DNA of 50,216 bases from Fimenecus sp045594885 (GTDB lineage: Bacteria > Bacillota > Clostridia > Oscillospirales > Acutalibacteraceae), in the NCBI GenBank assembly GCA_045594885.1, contig JAZNZJ010000043.1, positions 1-50,216 on the forward strand, in the 5' to 3' direction. The notes under the pieces are model-generated. The model was not told the DNA's origin. It did not search any database and saw only the letters and a list, made by a program, of their open reading frames with translations. Position 1 is the stretch's first letter, and each line of letters begins with the position of its first letter. A program made the translations under genes and the position numbers. This document shows, piece by piece, positions 24,999-32,700 of the stretch.

Positions 24999-25021
24999 TT
25001 ACAAGTTTCATATGATAGAAT
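24993..25021 (+). promoter_or_regulatory. Promoter of the second GH43-like gene, sharing its -35
   Basis: TTGCAA (-35, 24993-24998) and TAGAAT (-10, 25016-25021) are separated by 17 bp and lie 32 bp upstream of the ATG. Confidence 0.65.
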
Positions 25022-25053
25022 TAACTCAATCAATGGGATTGTGAGGTTATTTT

Positions 25054-25995
25054 ATGCATTTACTTAAAGTTGACAAAAATCATTATCAAGGTCAAGCGGA
25101 CCCATATATTTTAAAATCAAATGGCAGATACTACATCTATGTTACAGGTCACGATGCAATTTATGCGTACCATTCAGACAATCTTTTTGAGGGTTGGGAA
25201 TATTATGGTGTTGTAATGACCGTGCCAAATCACGATTCTTTTTGGGCACCGAGTGTTATTGAGCTTGACGGCAAATTTTATATGTACAACTCAATCGAAA
25301 TTTACAATGACACACCCGACAAGGGCGGTCACAGGGGCGCTATGCACGTGTCCGTGTCCGATAGTCCCCTCGGTCCATTCACAGACACAAAACAGATTTT
25401 ACACCCATTTTCAATTGATTCTCACATAGTTAAGAATGAAGCAGGTCTTTTCCTTTTCTATTCTGCAAATCGCTTTGAGGGTGAGAGAATCGGTACTTGC
25501 ATTTATGTTGACAGAATGCTTGACCCATTTACCCCCGCAGGTGAGCCCGTTTTAGTTGTTGAACCAACACTTGACGAAGATATTTACCGTCGTGACCGTT
25601 ATAAAAAAGGTCAGCATTGGCACACAATTGAGGGTGCTTACTATTTCAAAGAGGGCGACTGGCATTATCTTATGTATTCAGGCAACTGCTTTGAACAGCC
25701 CACATATTACATAGGCTATGCAAGAGCAAAAACTAATGAAACCGATTTAACAAAAATCAAGTTTGAGAAATATCCTGATGATAATACATATCACCCCGTA
25801 CTCAAGGCAAATGAGTTTGAGGAGGGCACGGGCCACCACTCAATGATTAAAGAAGACGGTCAATGGTATGCAATTTATCACGCACGTGATTACGGTGACA
25901 AGCTCAATGCTTTTGATGCAAGAAACGCAAGAATCTGCAAACTGAATGTTGAGGACGGAATAATCACCGCTGAAAGATATAAAGACCATATATAA
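25054..25995 (+). CDS. GH43-like glycoside hydrolase
   Basis: The 313-residue beta-propeller enzyme has no signal peptide. The three GH43 acidic positions are visible: Asp in GQADPYILKSNGRYYIY (general base), Asp in PFSIDSHIVKNEAGLFLFY (pKa modulator) and Glu in HTIEGAYYFKEGDWHYLMY (acid). SFWAPSVIELDGKFYMY and GTGHHSMIKEDGQWYAIYHAR are further family blocks. It probably hydrolyses short arabinose- or xylose-containing oligosaccharides in the cytoplasm. It is transcribed alone from a promoter that shares its -35 with the CPBP gene and ends at a bidirectional terminator. Confidence 0.87.
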   Translation: MHLLKVDKNHYQGQADPYILKSNGRYYIYVTGHDAIYAYHSDNLFEGWEYYGVVMTVPNHDSFWAPSVIELDGKFYMYNSIEIYNDTPDKGGHRGAMHVSVSDSPLGPFTDTKQILHPFSIDSHIVKNEAGLFLFYSANRFEGERIGTCIYVDRMLDPFTPAGEPVLVVEPTLDEDIYRRDRYKKGQHWHTIEGAYYFKEGDWHYLMYSGNCFEQPTYYIGYARAKTNETDLTKIKFEKYPDDNTYHPVLKANEFEEGTGHHSMIKEDGQWYAIYHARDYGDKLNAFDARNARICKLNVEDGIITAERYKDHI

Positions 25996-26025
25996 GTGCA
26001 GAATGCACAAGAATACAAATAATTT

Positions 26026-26053
26026 AATCCTCCCGAGTGGGAGGATTTTTTTA
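26026..26053. terminator. Bidirectional terminator between convergent genes
   Basis: AATCCTCCC/GGGAGGATT (26026-26034 and 26039-26047) has a GAGT loop, a T-run to the right and an A/T-rich run to the left. It serves the GH43-like gene and the flavodiiron gene. Confidence 0.88.
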
Positions 26054-27205
26054 TTTCATCAATTCATCTGCGAGATTTTCAAGTTGTGTATAGCTTTCAT
26101 CATTGAGAGCGGACAAAATTCTTACTGTTGCTTCTGTATATGTGATGTTTTTTGACTTTTCAAGCATTTTTGTCATAACCTTTGTAGCGACTGGTGCCCA
26201 TGAGCCATTTTCAACAAATCCGATTGTACGGTTTTTATAACCTCTTTCGGTGAGGTGATTTATAAATTCACGCACAAATGGGAAAATGTCAGAATTATAA
26301 GTTGTTGTTGCAAGAACAAGTTTGCCATAGCGGAATGCATCTTCAACTGCCTCTGCCATATCACATCGGGCAAGGTCATTCACAACAACCTTTTTACAGC
26401 CTTTTTCTTTAAGTAACTCTGCAAGTTTTTCAACTGCCTTTTTAGTATTTCCATAAACTGACGTATAGGCAATTACAATGCCCTCACTCTCAACACCATA
26501 ACTTGACCAAATATTATAAAGATTAAGATAGTATTCTAAATTTTCATTAAGCATAGGTCCGTGTAATGGACAGATGATTTCTATATCAAGTGCAGAGGCT
26601 TTTTTTAGAAGTGCCTGCACCTGCGCACCATATTTACCCACAATACCTATGTAATAACGGCGAGCCTCACAAGCCCAGTCCTCATCCACATCAAGAGCAC
26701 CGAATTTGCCAAAGCCATCAGCCGAGAAAAGAACTTTGTCGGCACTGTCATAGGTCACAATAACCTCGGGCCAATGCACCATTGGTGCGGTATAGAAAGT
26801 CAATTGGTGTTTGCCGAGAGAAAGTGTATCCCCCTCACCCACTACGATTTGTTTATCGGCAAAATCAGTGCCAAAAAACTGCTTCATCATTTTAAATGCC
26901 GCTGCAGATGAAACAATTTTTGCATTGGGATATTGATTCACAAAGTTCACAATATTTGCAGAGTGGTCGGGTTCCATATGCTGAACCACCAAATAGTCAG
27001 GACTTCTGCCACCAAGAGCATTTTTGATATTGCATAGCCATTCTTCTGTAAAATTCACGTCAACCGAATCCATAATTGCAATTTTTTCATCAACTATTGC
27101 ATATGAATTATATGCCATACCGTTGGGCACTTCATACTGCCCCTCAAACAAATCAATTTTATGGTCATTGACACCTATATATTTAATGTCATTGGTGATT
27201 TTCAT
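26051..27205 (-). CDS. fprA: Flavodiiron protein FprA (A-type flavoprotein, O2/NO reductase)
   Basis: The 384-residue protein has a metallo-beta-lactamase-like diiron domain followed by a flavodoxin domain. The iron ligands are present: His76, Glu78, Asp80, His81 (HMEPDHSAN), His144 (MVHWPE), Asp163 (SADGFG) and His215 (PLHGPML). The FMN loop is YTSVYGNTKKA (247-257). In anaerobes these enzymes reduce O2 to water or NO to N2O, using electrons from rubredoxin or a flavin reductase. The frame is open to 27280, but AGGAGG fixes the start at ATG 27205. It has its own promoter and lies downstream of ApbE and Rnf genes. There is no fused rubredoxin domain. Confidence 0.94.
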   Translation of the reverse strand: MKITNDIKYIGVNDHKIDLFEGQYEVPNGMAYNSYAIVDEKIAIMDSVDVNFTEEWLCNIKNALGGRSPDYLVVQHMEPDHSANIVNFVNQYPNAKIVSSAAAFKMMKQFFGTDFADKQIVVGEGDTLSLGKHQLTFYTAPMVHWPEVIVTYDSADKVLFSADGFGKFGALDVDEDWACEARRYYIGIVGKYGAQVQALLKKASALDIEIICPLHGPMLNENLEYYLNLYNIWSSYGVESEGIVIAYTSVYGNTKKAVEKLAELLKEKGCKKVVVNDLARCDMAEAVEDAFRYGKLVLATTTYNSDIFPFVREFINHLTERGYKNRTIGFVENGSWAPVATKVMTKMLEKSKNITYTEATVRILSALNDESYTQLENLADELMK

Positions 27206-27235
27206 TGTTTTTCCTCCTATTTTATACACGCAATA

Positions 27236-27264
27236 ATTATATAACATTGCAATTTCTCTTTCAA
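27236..27264 (-). promoter_or_regulatory. Promoter of the flavodiiron protein gene
   Basis: On the minus strand, TTGAAA (-35, 27259-27264) and TATAAT (-10, 27236-27241) with a 17-bp spacer lie in the 75-bp gap after apbE, so fprA can be induced separately. Confidence 0.78.
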
Positions 27265-27280
27265 CAGGCAATATTTTCAA

Positions 27281-28348
27281 TTATTCAGGAATATATGTGT
27301 AAACTTTAAATCCATCAGAATAAAGCTGTTCACCGTCATTCATAACCCACATAGCCTCAACATTTTTCATTGAGTCAACCAACTTTTTACCATCTTCGTA
27401 ATCCATAAGAAAGAGTGCGGTTGACATTGCATCGCCAAGACCCGAATCGTCGGTTATTACTGAAACGGAACGATATTTAGTGCCCGGCATTAATGTGAGC
27501 GGGTCAATAATATGGTGATAATTTTCGCCGTTAACCACATAAAATCTTTGATAAGAGCCACTTGTAACAATTGATTCACCTGCAACCCTTAAATATTCAA
27601 TAAATGGCTTTTCTTCGTTTTCGGTATCGGGATTTTCAATGCCCACATTCCACTTTTTATCAATTGCCATTCCAACTGTACGCACATTTCCGCCAAGATT
27701 TAGAAGATAACCTGTTATCCCCTTTTCTTCAAGGTATTCTGCAATTTTTTCAGCAGCATATCCCTTTGCAACCGCACCCACGTCAAGTGACATTTCGGGG
27801 TCGGCAAGAAATACCGTATTATTCTCTGCGTCAATAATCAAATCTTCAATATTAGTGTGTTTTGAAGCCTCTTGCAGCTTGTCCATTGGCGGTAATTCTG
27901 CATTCATAGGGTCGTCAAGTCCGTCATTGCGGTATATGTGCCAAATTTTGAGCACACTACCCATTGCAATATTTACCTTACCATTGGTTTTAGTGTACAT
28001 TTCTTTTGCAAAGGTCAACATATCAATAATCTTTTTGTCAACAGTCACCACATTGTGTTTGCCGTCTTCAACATCATTGATTGTTACAAGGTTATTGAGC
28101 CCTTCATATCGATTGTAAATTGTAAATAGTCGGTGATATTCATTGAGAAGAACTTCAATTTCTTCGCAAACTGCGTCAAAATCTTCTTTTGTTTCTTCAT
28201 AACCCATAATTGTTGTTGCGGTATCAAAATAATCAAAATAATAATTACTGTATTTTGTGAGTTTCGGTTTAGGGTCACAAGCAGAAAAAGTCAAAATCTG
28301 CACAAAGAGAATTGACACTATTAAAAATATTGAAACTACCTTTTTCAT
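27281..28348 (-). CDS. apbE: FAD:protein FMN transferase ApbE (lipoprotein)
   Basis: ApbE attaches FMN covalently to threonine in S/T-G-A-T motifs of extracytoplasmic and membrane redox proteins such as RnfG and RnfD. The 355-residue protein has a signal peptide with lipobox LTFSAC, so it acts outside the membrane. Family blocks are FDYFDTATTIMGY, the KTNGKVNIAMGSVLKIWH segment, LDVGAVAKGYAAEKI, YLLNLGGNVRTVG and the FAD/Mg site region HHIIDPLTLMPG with SVSVITDDSGLGDAMSTALFLM. Start ATG 28348 is set by GGTGAA; the frame extends 13 codons further. It lies between the FMN_bind-like lipoprotein and fprA. Confidence 0.93.
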   Translation of the reverse strand: MKKVVSIFLIVSILFVQILTFSACDPKPKLTKYSNYYFDYFDTATTIMGYEETKEDFDAVCEEIEVLLNEYHRLFTIYNRYEGLNNLVTINDVEDGKHNVVTVDKKIIDMLTFAKEMYTKTNGKVNIAMGSVLKIWHIYRNDGLDDPMNAELPPMDKLQEASKHTNIEDLIIDAENNTVFLADPEMSLDVGAVAKGYAAEKIAEYLEEKGITGYLLNLGGNVRTVGMAIDKKWNVGIENPDTENEEKPFIEYLRVAGESIVTSGSYQRFYVVNGENYHHIIDPLTLMPGTKYRSVSVITDDSGLGDAMSTALFLMDYEDGKKLVDSMKNVEAMWVMNDGEQLYSDGFKVYTYIPE

Positions 28349-28431
28349 TTTTTCACCGCCAATAATATAAATTACAAAAATAACCAAAATAAAATCTGAT
28401 TTTTAAATTAAACTTTATTTTGATTACTTCT

Positions 28432-28463
28432 AAAAAAATGAGGATGTTGCGTGAACAACATCC
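28432..28463 (-). terminator. Terminator after the FMN_bind-like lipoprotein gene
   Basis: GGATGTTG/CAACATCC (28442-28449 and 28456-28463) with a 6-nt loop is followed on the minus strand by CTCA and seven T (A-run 28432-28438). Confidence 0.82.
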
Positions 28464-28486
28464 CCGAATTTTTAATAAGCTAACAA

Positions 28487-29515
28487 TTAAGCAACTGTAG
28501 CCGCTGCAACAGCAGCCTTAACCATATCGCCAACAGCGATTGAACAACCAGCTTTCTGGAGGTCTTCATTGCCGTAGCCTTCAACTACAAGACCACCGAT
28601 TTCAGTAGCTGTCTTACCAACAAGAGCCTTGTCGAATTCAGCAGCCTGTGCGTACCACTCAAGTGTTACACCGTCGCCGTTCTTGTCAATCTTTGCAGGA
28701 GCCATTGCATAAGCATCGCCAAGTTCAAGCTTTGACTTAACTTCTGCTTTTGTATCAAGAGTAGCTTCACCCTTAACGTTGAATGAGAATTTGCCCTGAG
28801 TTGAATCTGTCTTAGCAACAACAACTTTACCGTCTGCATCAACTACTGCAGCAACGATTGTTGTGTCAACTTCGTCCATACCGTCAGCTTCTTCAGTAGC
28901 ATCTTTGTTTGAATATGATGCTGAAGAAACAAGAGCAACGTTGAGTTTGCAATCAGCTGTTGCAGCTGAATCTGCAGCATTAGCAACTGCCTTTTCAAGA
29001 GCTGCTACGAAATCTGATACGTGGATTGTGCAACCTGCTGTCTGAAGGTCTGCAACACCATAACCGTCTTCAGCCATAAGAGCTTTTGCTTCGTCAACTG
29101 TCTTGCCTACAACTGCTGCCATGAAAGCATCAGCCTGTTCATTCCATTCAAGAGCTTTGCCGTCGCCATTCTTGTCGATTTTAGCAGCAGACATACCATA
29201 ATCTGTGCCTTTTTCATACTTTGTTCTGAAATCTTCAGTAGCAACGATTTTGCCTTCTGCTGTCCAAGCTGTCTTGAGCTGAGCTGTATCAAGGTCAACA
29301 GCAACGATTTTGCCGTCAGCATCAAGAAGAACTGCAACTGCAGTTGTATTGAACTCGCCTGAACCATTTGTTTCGCCGTCAGCATTCTTTGCGTCACCAT
29401 AGTTAGCAACTACGCCAAGACCAAACTTAAGAGGTTCTGCCTTTGAGCAACCTGCAAGAGCAACTACTGCGAAGAGCATTACTACTACAAGTGCTACACT
29501 AAGAATCTTTTTCAT
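28487..29515 (-). CDS. Secreted lipoprotein with two FMN_bind-like repeats
   Basis: The 342-residue protein has a signal peptide with lipobox VALAGC and two tandem repeats of about 150 residues. Each repeat contains a beta segment with DADGKIV or DADGKVV, a K-I-D-K-N-G-D-G stretch, an E-W-x-x-Q-A segment, V-V/L-V-G-K-T, and an end of the form DLQ-x-AGC-(T/S)-I followed by a helix. That order matches FMN_bind domains, where the corresponding position is the flavinylation motif SGAT. Here it reads AGCT in repeat 1 and AGCS in repeat 2. Relatives such as Listeria PplA carry FMN for extracellular electron transfer. ApbE is encoded next on the same strand. Flavin binding is inferred. AAGGAG precedes the ATG. 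Confidence 0.7.
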   Translation of the reverse strand: MKKILSVALVVVMLFAVVALAGCSKAEPLKFGLGVVANYGDAKNADGETNGSGEFNTTAVAVLLDADGKIVAVDLDTAQLKTAWTAEGKIVATEDFRTKYEKGTDYGMSAAKIDKNGDGKALEWNEQADAFMAAVVGKTVDEAKALMAEDGYGVADLQTAGCTIHVSDFVAALEKAVANAADSAATADCKLNVALVSSASYSNKDATEEADGMDEVDTTIVAAVVDADGKVVVAKTDSTQGKFSFNVKGEATLDTKAEVKSKLELGDAYAMAPAKIDKNGDGVTLEWYAQAAEFDKALVGKTATEIGGLVVEGYGNEDLQKAGCSIAVGDMVKAAVAAATVA

Positions 29516-29598
29516 AAGTGTTTTCTCCTTTTCGAAAAAAAATATTTCTTTTATAAACGTGGTTATAATACCACAAATTTACAACATAATTATTGCAC

Positions 29599-29648
29599 AA
29601 AAAAAAGTTTCTGTCAATATTTCAATAAAAAAATGAGTGACAGAAACT
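29599..29648 (-). terminator. Terminator of the rnf operon
   Basis: An 11-bp perfect repeat AGTTTCTGTCA/TGACAGAAACT (29606-29616 and 29638-29648) with a 21-nt AT-rich loop is followed on the minus strand by a T-run. It lies 12 bp past the stop of the Gx transporter gene. Confidence 0.82.
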
Positions 29649-29660
29649 ATTACAATTTTG

Positions 29661-30164
29661 TTATATTTTAGTTTTTTCAAATCGTTTTAAAATAACCGAT
29701 GCGGCTATACCTACAAATACACCTGCAATTGTACCCGTTATTGCGAGAACAATCATATAATAACCAATCTGACTTGTTTCAAAAATTGCCATTGCAACAA
29801 GAATTTGACCCAAATTGTGAGCAACACCGCCCACAATACTTACACCCACCATCGAAAATAGGTCGAGCTTTTTGCAAAGGGTCATAAGCCCAAGACTCAA
29901 TACCGCACCCGCCGTGCTGTAAATCAGTGTCATTGCATTACCAAATAGCAATGCAACAAGAAAAAGTCTTATTGCCGAAACCGTAATTGCGTCTTTTAGA
30001 CCGGTTTTATAAAGTATGAAAATTATTATTATGTTGGGAAGTCCAATCTTAATTCCGGGTACTGCCGGCCATATTGGTGGCAGAATGGCTTCAACATAAG
30101 AAAGGACAAGTGCTACGGCAGTAAGCAACCCCAACACCGCATATTTTCTTATTTTTTGATTCAT
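29661..30164 (-). CDS. Gx transporter family membrane protein (heptaprenyl diphosphate synthase component I family)
   Basis: The 167-residue protein has about five membrane helices. It belongs to the family annotated Hpre_diP_synt_I / Gx transporter, related to ECF-type substrate-binding membrane proteins. Blocks seen are LSYVEAILPPIWPAVPGIKIGLPNIIIIFILY and GGVAHNLGQILVAM. In many clostridia this gene and a NusG-II gene follow rnfB, so the order here is typical. Its role beside Rnf is unknown; flavin or quinone-precursor transport has been suggested for similar families. A GGAG site precedes the ATG. It is the last gene of the operon. Confidence 0.8.
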   Translation of the reverse strand: MNQKIRKYAVLGLLTAVALVLSYVEAILPPIWPAVPGIKIGLPNIIIIFILYKTGLKDAITVSAIRLFLVALLFGNAMTLIYSTAGAVLSLGLMTLCKKLDLFSMVGVSIVGGVAHNLGQILVAMAIFETSQIGYYMIVLAITGTIAGVFVGIAASVILKRFEKTKI

Positions 30165-30172
30165 AAATACTC

Positions 30173-30574
30173 CTACACGGCAACATCAAGTTCGCCGTCA
30201 GTGTTTTCATTGGTTATTTCAATCACAAGCTTGTGAGGAAGACAAACAACGGTTTCGCCAACATAGGACACCGCTCTGGTTTCAACACAAATCTTGTCAG
30301 GACAATTCGCTTCACTTATATATGCTTTGCCGTCTTTAATTACAAGAATATTTGTATATTCATCATTCTCCCCTGTTTTTATGGGGATTTCAATATTTTC
30401 TGAAAGCGAAAATGATGCAACTTGGTTTCCGTCAATCTTGACCGAAACCGTTGAGCCCTCTTCTTTATTCATTACGAAAAGCAAAAGCCCCGCCGCCGCT
30501 ATAAAAACTATAACGACGGCAAGGATTATGTCATTTCTTAACTTTTGATTTTTCTGAGAATTGTTATTCTTCAT
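30173..30574 (-). CDS. NusG domain II-containing protein
   Basis: The 133-residue protein has one N-terminal membrane helix (about residues 15-35) and an extracytoplasmic beta domain of the NusG_II family. The signature is SEANCPDKICVETRAVSYVGETVVCLPHKL, with two cysteines before the final C-L-P-H-K motif. Such proteins are regularly encoded next to Rnf or FMN-related genes in Firmicutes, but their function has not been established. It starts 21 bp after rnfB with a weak ribosome site, and the Gx transporter follows after 8 bp. Confidence 0.87.
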   Translation of the reverse strand: MKNNNSQKNQKLRNDIILAVVIVFIAAAGLLLFVMNKEEGSTVSVKIDGNQVASFSLSENIEIPIKTGENDEYTNILVIKDGKAYISEANCPDKICVETRAVSYVGETVVCLPHKLVIEITNENTDGELDVAV

Positions 30575-30595
30575 AAAATCAACCGATACTCCGTT

Positions 30596-31390
30596 TTACT
30601 TTACGATTTTAAGACAACCTGTGGGACAAGCATTTGCACATTCGCCACAGTTCTGACATTTTTCATAGTCAATTACTGCAAGATTGTCAATAACTTTGAT
30701 TGCGTCATACTGACAGGTCTTTTCACATTTCTTACAACCTATACAAGCATTTGTGCAATTCTTACGTGCTGCTGCACCCTTTTCTTTGTTATTACAAGCA
30801 ACTGCAACCGCAATATTTTCACTAACAAGAGAAATTACTCCGTTAGGACAAGTTTTAACACATTTTCCACAACCTATACAAGCCTTTGTGTCAATTCTTG
30901 CAAGATTATCTTTAACAGAAATTGCATTAACGGGACATTCTGCCACACAGTCACCAAGACCGATACAACCGAATTTACAAGAAGACGGGCCACCATAAAG
31001 CATTGAAGCCGCTTTACAACTTTTGAGACCCTCATAAACAGTTTTCTCTGTAACTGCTGAGCAGTCACCTGTACAATGCACATAAGCAACCTGCGGGGCT
31101 GCTGCACTCACGTCAACACCAAGAATGCCTGAAAGCTGAGATGCAACGTCTGCGCCACCGGGGATACAGAGATTTGCCTCTGCCTTTCCCTCTGCAACTG
31201 CTTCTGCATAAGCATCACAACCGGCAAATCCACAAGCACCACAGTTAGCACCGGGAAGGCACTCACGAACTGCCTTTACTGTTTCATTTTCGGGCACTGC
31301 AAAGAAGTGAGATGCAAGTGCAAGTAAAACACCTGCAACAATACCAATCGCCACAACCACAAGAAGAGCTGTTAAAATATCTGTAATCAT
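30596..31390 (-). CDS. rnfB: Rnf complex iron-sulfur subunit RnfB
   Basis: RnfB takes electrons from ferredoxin and passes them into the Rnf complex at the cytoplasmic face. The 264-residue protein has an N-terminal membrane anchor and the four-Cys Fe-S domain GANCGACGFAGCDAYAEAV. It then has several ferredoxin-type clusters: CIGLGDCVAECP, CIGCGKCVKTCP, CIGCKKCEKTC and CQNCGECANACP. The extra ferredoxin motifs are common in clostridial RnfB. GGAGGG precedes the ATG. It is the sixth gene in the order C-D-G-E-A-B. Confidence 0.96.
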   Translation of the reverse strand: MITDILTALLVVVAIGIVAGVLLALASHFFAVPENETVKAVRECLPGANCGACGFAGCDAYAEAVAEGKAEANLCIPGGADVASQLSGILGVDVSAAAPQVAYVHCTGDCSAVTEKTVYEGLKSCKAASMLYGGPSSCKFGCIGLGDCVAECPVNAISVKDNLARIDTKACIGCGKCVKTCPNGVISLVSENIAVAVACNNKEKGAAARKNCTNACIGCKKCEKTCQYDAIKVIDNLAVIDYEKCQNCGECANACPTGCLKIVK

Positions 31391-31404
31391 ATCTCTTACC
31401 CTCC

Positions 31405-32001
31405 TTATGCAAGTAAGTTTTCAACGATTCCTGCGAAACCGAAGAATGCCATTGAAATGAATGATGCCGCTACAAGAGTTACGGGAAGTCCTTTGAAACT
31501 TTCGGGAACATCACTTTCTTCGATGCGTGAACGCATACCTGAGAAGAGTACCATTGCCAAAAGGAAACCAAGACCACAACCGAGTGAGCTTACCATTGAT
31601 TCCAAGAAATTATAACCATCAGTAATATTATTGATTGTAACACCTAAAACTGCACAGTTTGTTGTAATCAAAGGAAGATACACACCAAGGCTCTTGTGAA
31701 GAGATGGAATATATTTCTTAAGGAAGATTTCAATAAACTGAACAAGTGAAGCAATAACAAGAATAAATACGATTGTCTGCATAAATCCAAGGCCTAATTT
31801 ATCAAGAATAAATGTTTGAATAGGCCATGTGACTGCTGTTGCCACAAGCATAACGAAAATAACCGCAATACCCATACCAACAGACTGATTAACCTTCTTT
31901 GATACACCAAGGAACGGGCAGATACCAAGAAAACGGTTAAGAACATAGTTGTCAACAAGAACTGATGACATCAAAATAAGAATCAATGCTTTAACATCCA
32001 T
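31405..32001 (-). CDS. rnfA: Rnf complex membrane subunit RnfA
   Basis: RnfA is one of the two antiparallel NqrE/NqrD-like membrane subunits that hold a [2Fe-2S] cluster between them and form the ion path. The 198 residues include six helices. VLVDNYVLNRFLGICPFLGVSKK holds the conserved Cys of helix 1, and TTNCAVLGVTI the Cys of the second half. The GGAGG ribosome site overlaps the end of rnfE, and the ATG is 1 bp from that gene's stop. Confidence 0.96.
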   Translation of the reverse strand: MDVKALILILMSSVLVDNYVLNRFLGICPFLGVSKKVNQSVGMGIAVIFVMLVATAVTWPIQTFILDKLGLGFMQTIVFILVIASLVQFIEIFLKKYIPSLHKSLGVYLPLITTNCAVLGVTINNITDGYNFLESMVSSLGCGLGFLLAMVLFSGMRSRIEESDVPESFKGLPVTLVAASFISMAFFGFAGIVENLLA

Positions 32002-32002
32002 C

Positions 32003-32698
32003 TTATTCGCCCTCCTTTACTGTATTTTCACAACCGCCGTTGCAAGAACCCGCTGAAGGGCAACCTTCACAACCGAATTCCTTTTTCTTGATAAGTTTAC
32101 CATTAGTAAGCTTATTAACAACTGCAATAAGAAGACCGTAAACCAACAATCCGCCGGGAGCCTTTGCGAGAAGACCGATTGTAAGACCATTTTCAACAAG
32201 GAAAGGAATTTCATTACCTGCAAATGAACCTGCACCGAGTACTTCACGAACAATTGCCATTGCAAGAAGTGCAATTGTGAAACCTATACCCATTCCGATA
32301 CCGTCAAGCGCTGACTTGCCAATTGAGTTTTTACTTGCAAACATTTCTGCACGGCCCAAGATAATACAGTTAACCGTAATAAGCGCAAGATAAACACCAA
32401 GAGTTTCGTACAAATCAGGTAAGAATGCCTGAATAAGCATCTGAACAATTGTTACGAAACCTGCAATAACTACGATATAGCAAGGAATTCTTACTGTATC
32501 GGGAATAAACTTACGTAATGCTGAAATAACAATGTTTGAACAGATTAAAACTGCCATTGTTGCAAGACCCATACCAAACGCACCATTAACTGTTGTAGTG
32601 GTGGCAAGAGTGGGACATGTTCCGAGAATAAGTACAAAAACGGGGTTTTCACGGAGAAGACCTTTTAAGAGAATTGACATATTATTTTCTTTACTCAT
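32003..32698 (-). CDS. rnfE: Rnf complex membrane subunit RnfE with a cysteine-rich tail
   Basis: RnfE (NqrD-like) is the partner of RnfA. The six helices carry NPVFVLILGTCPTLATTTT and ITVNCIILGRAEMFASKNS with the two cluster cysteines. The 231-residue length exceeds the usual 195-215 because of a C-terminal tail with Cys210, Cys213, Cys219 and Cys223 (CEGCPSAGSCNGGC). This tail could bind a metal or cluster. GGAG lies before the ATG, and the start is 2 bp after rnfG. Confidence 0.94.
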   Translation of the reverse strand: MSKENNMSILLKGLLRENPVFVLILGTCPTLATTTTVNGAFGMGLATMAVLICSNIVISALRKFIPDTVRIPCYIVVIAGFVTIVQMLIQAFLPDLYETLGVYLALITVNCIILGRAEMFASKNSIGKSALDGIGMGIGFTIALLAMAIVREVLGAGSFAGNEIPFLVENGLTIGLLAKAPGGLLVYGLLIAVVNKLTNGKLIKKKEFGCEGCPSAGSCNGGCENTVKEGE

Positions 32699-32700
32699 AA

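Noticed and set aside
30545..31006. Plus-strand open frame of 153 codons opposite rnfB
   Set aside because: It mirrors the repeated Cys codons of RnfB, has no ribosome site, and gives a Thr/Cys-rich sequence.
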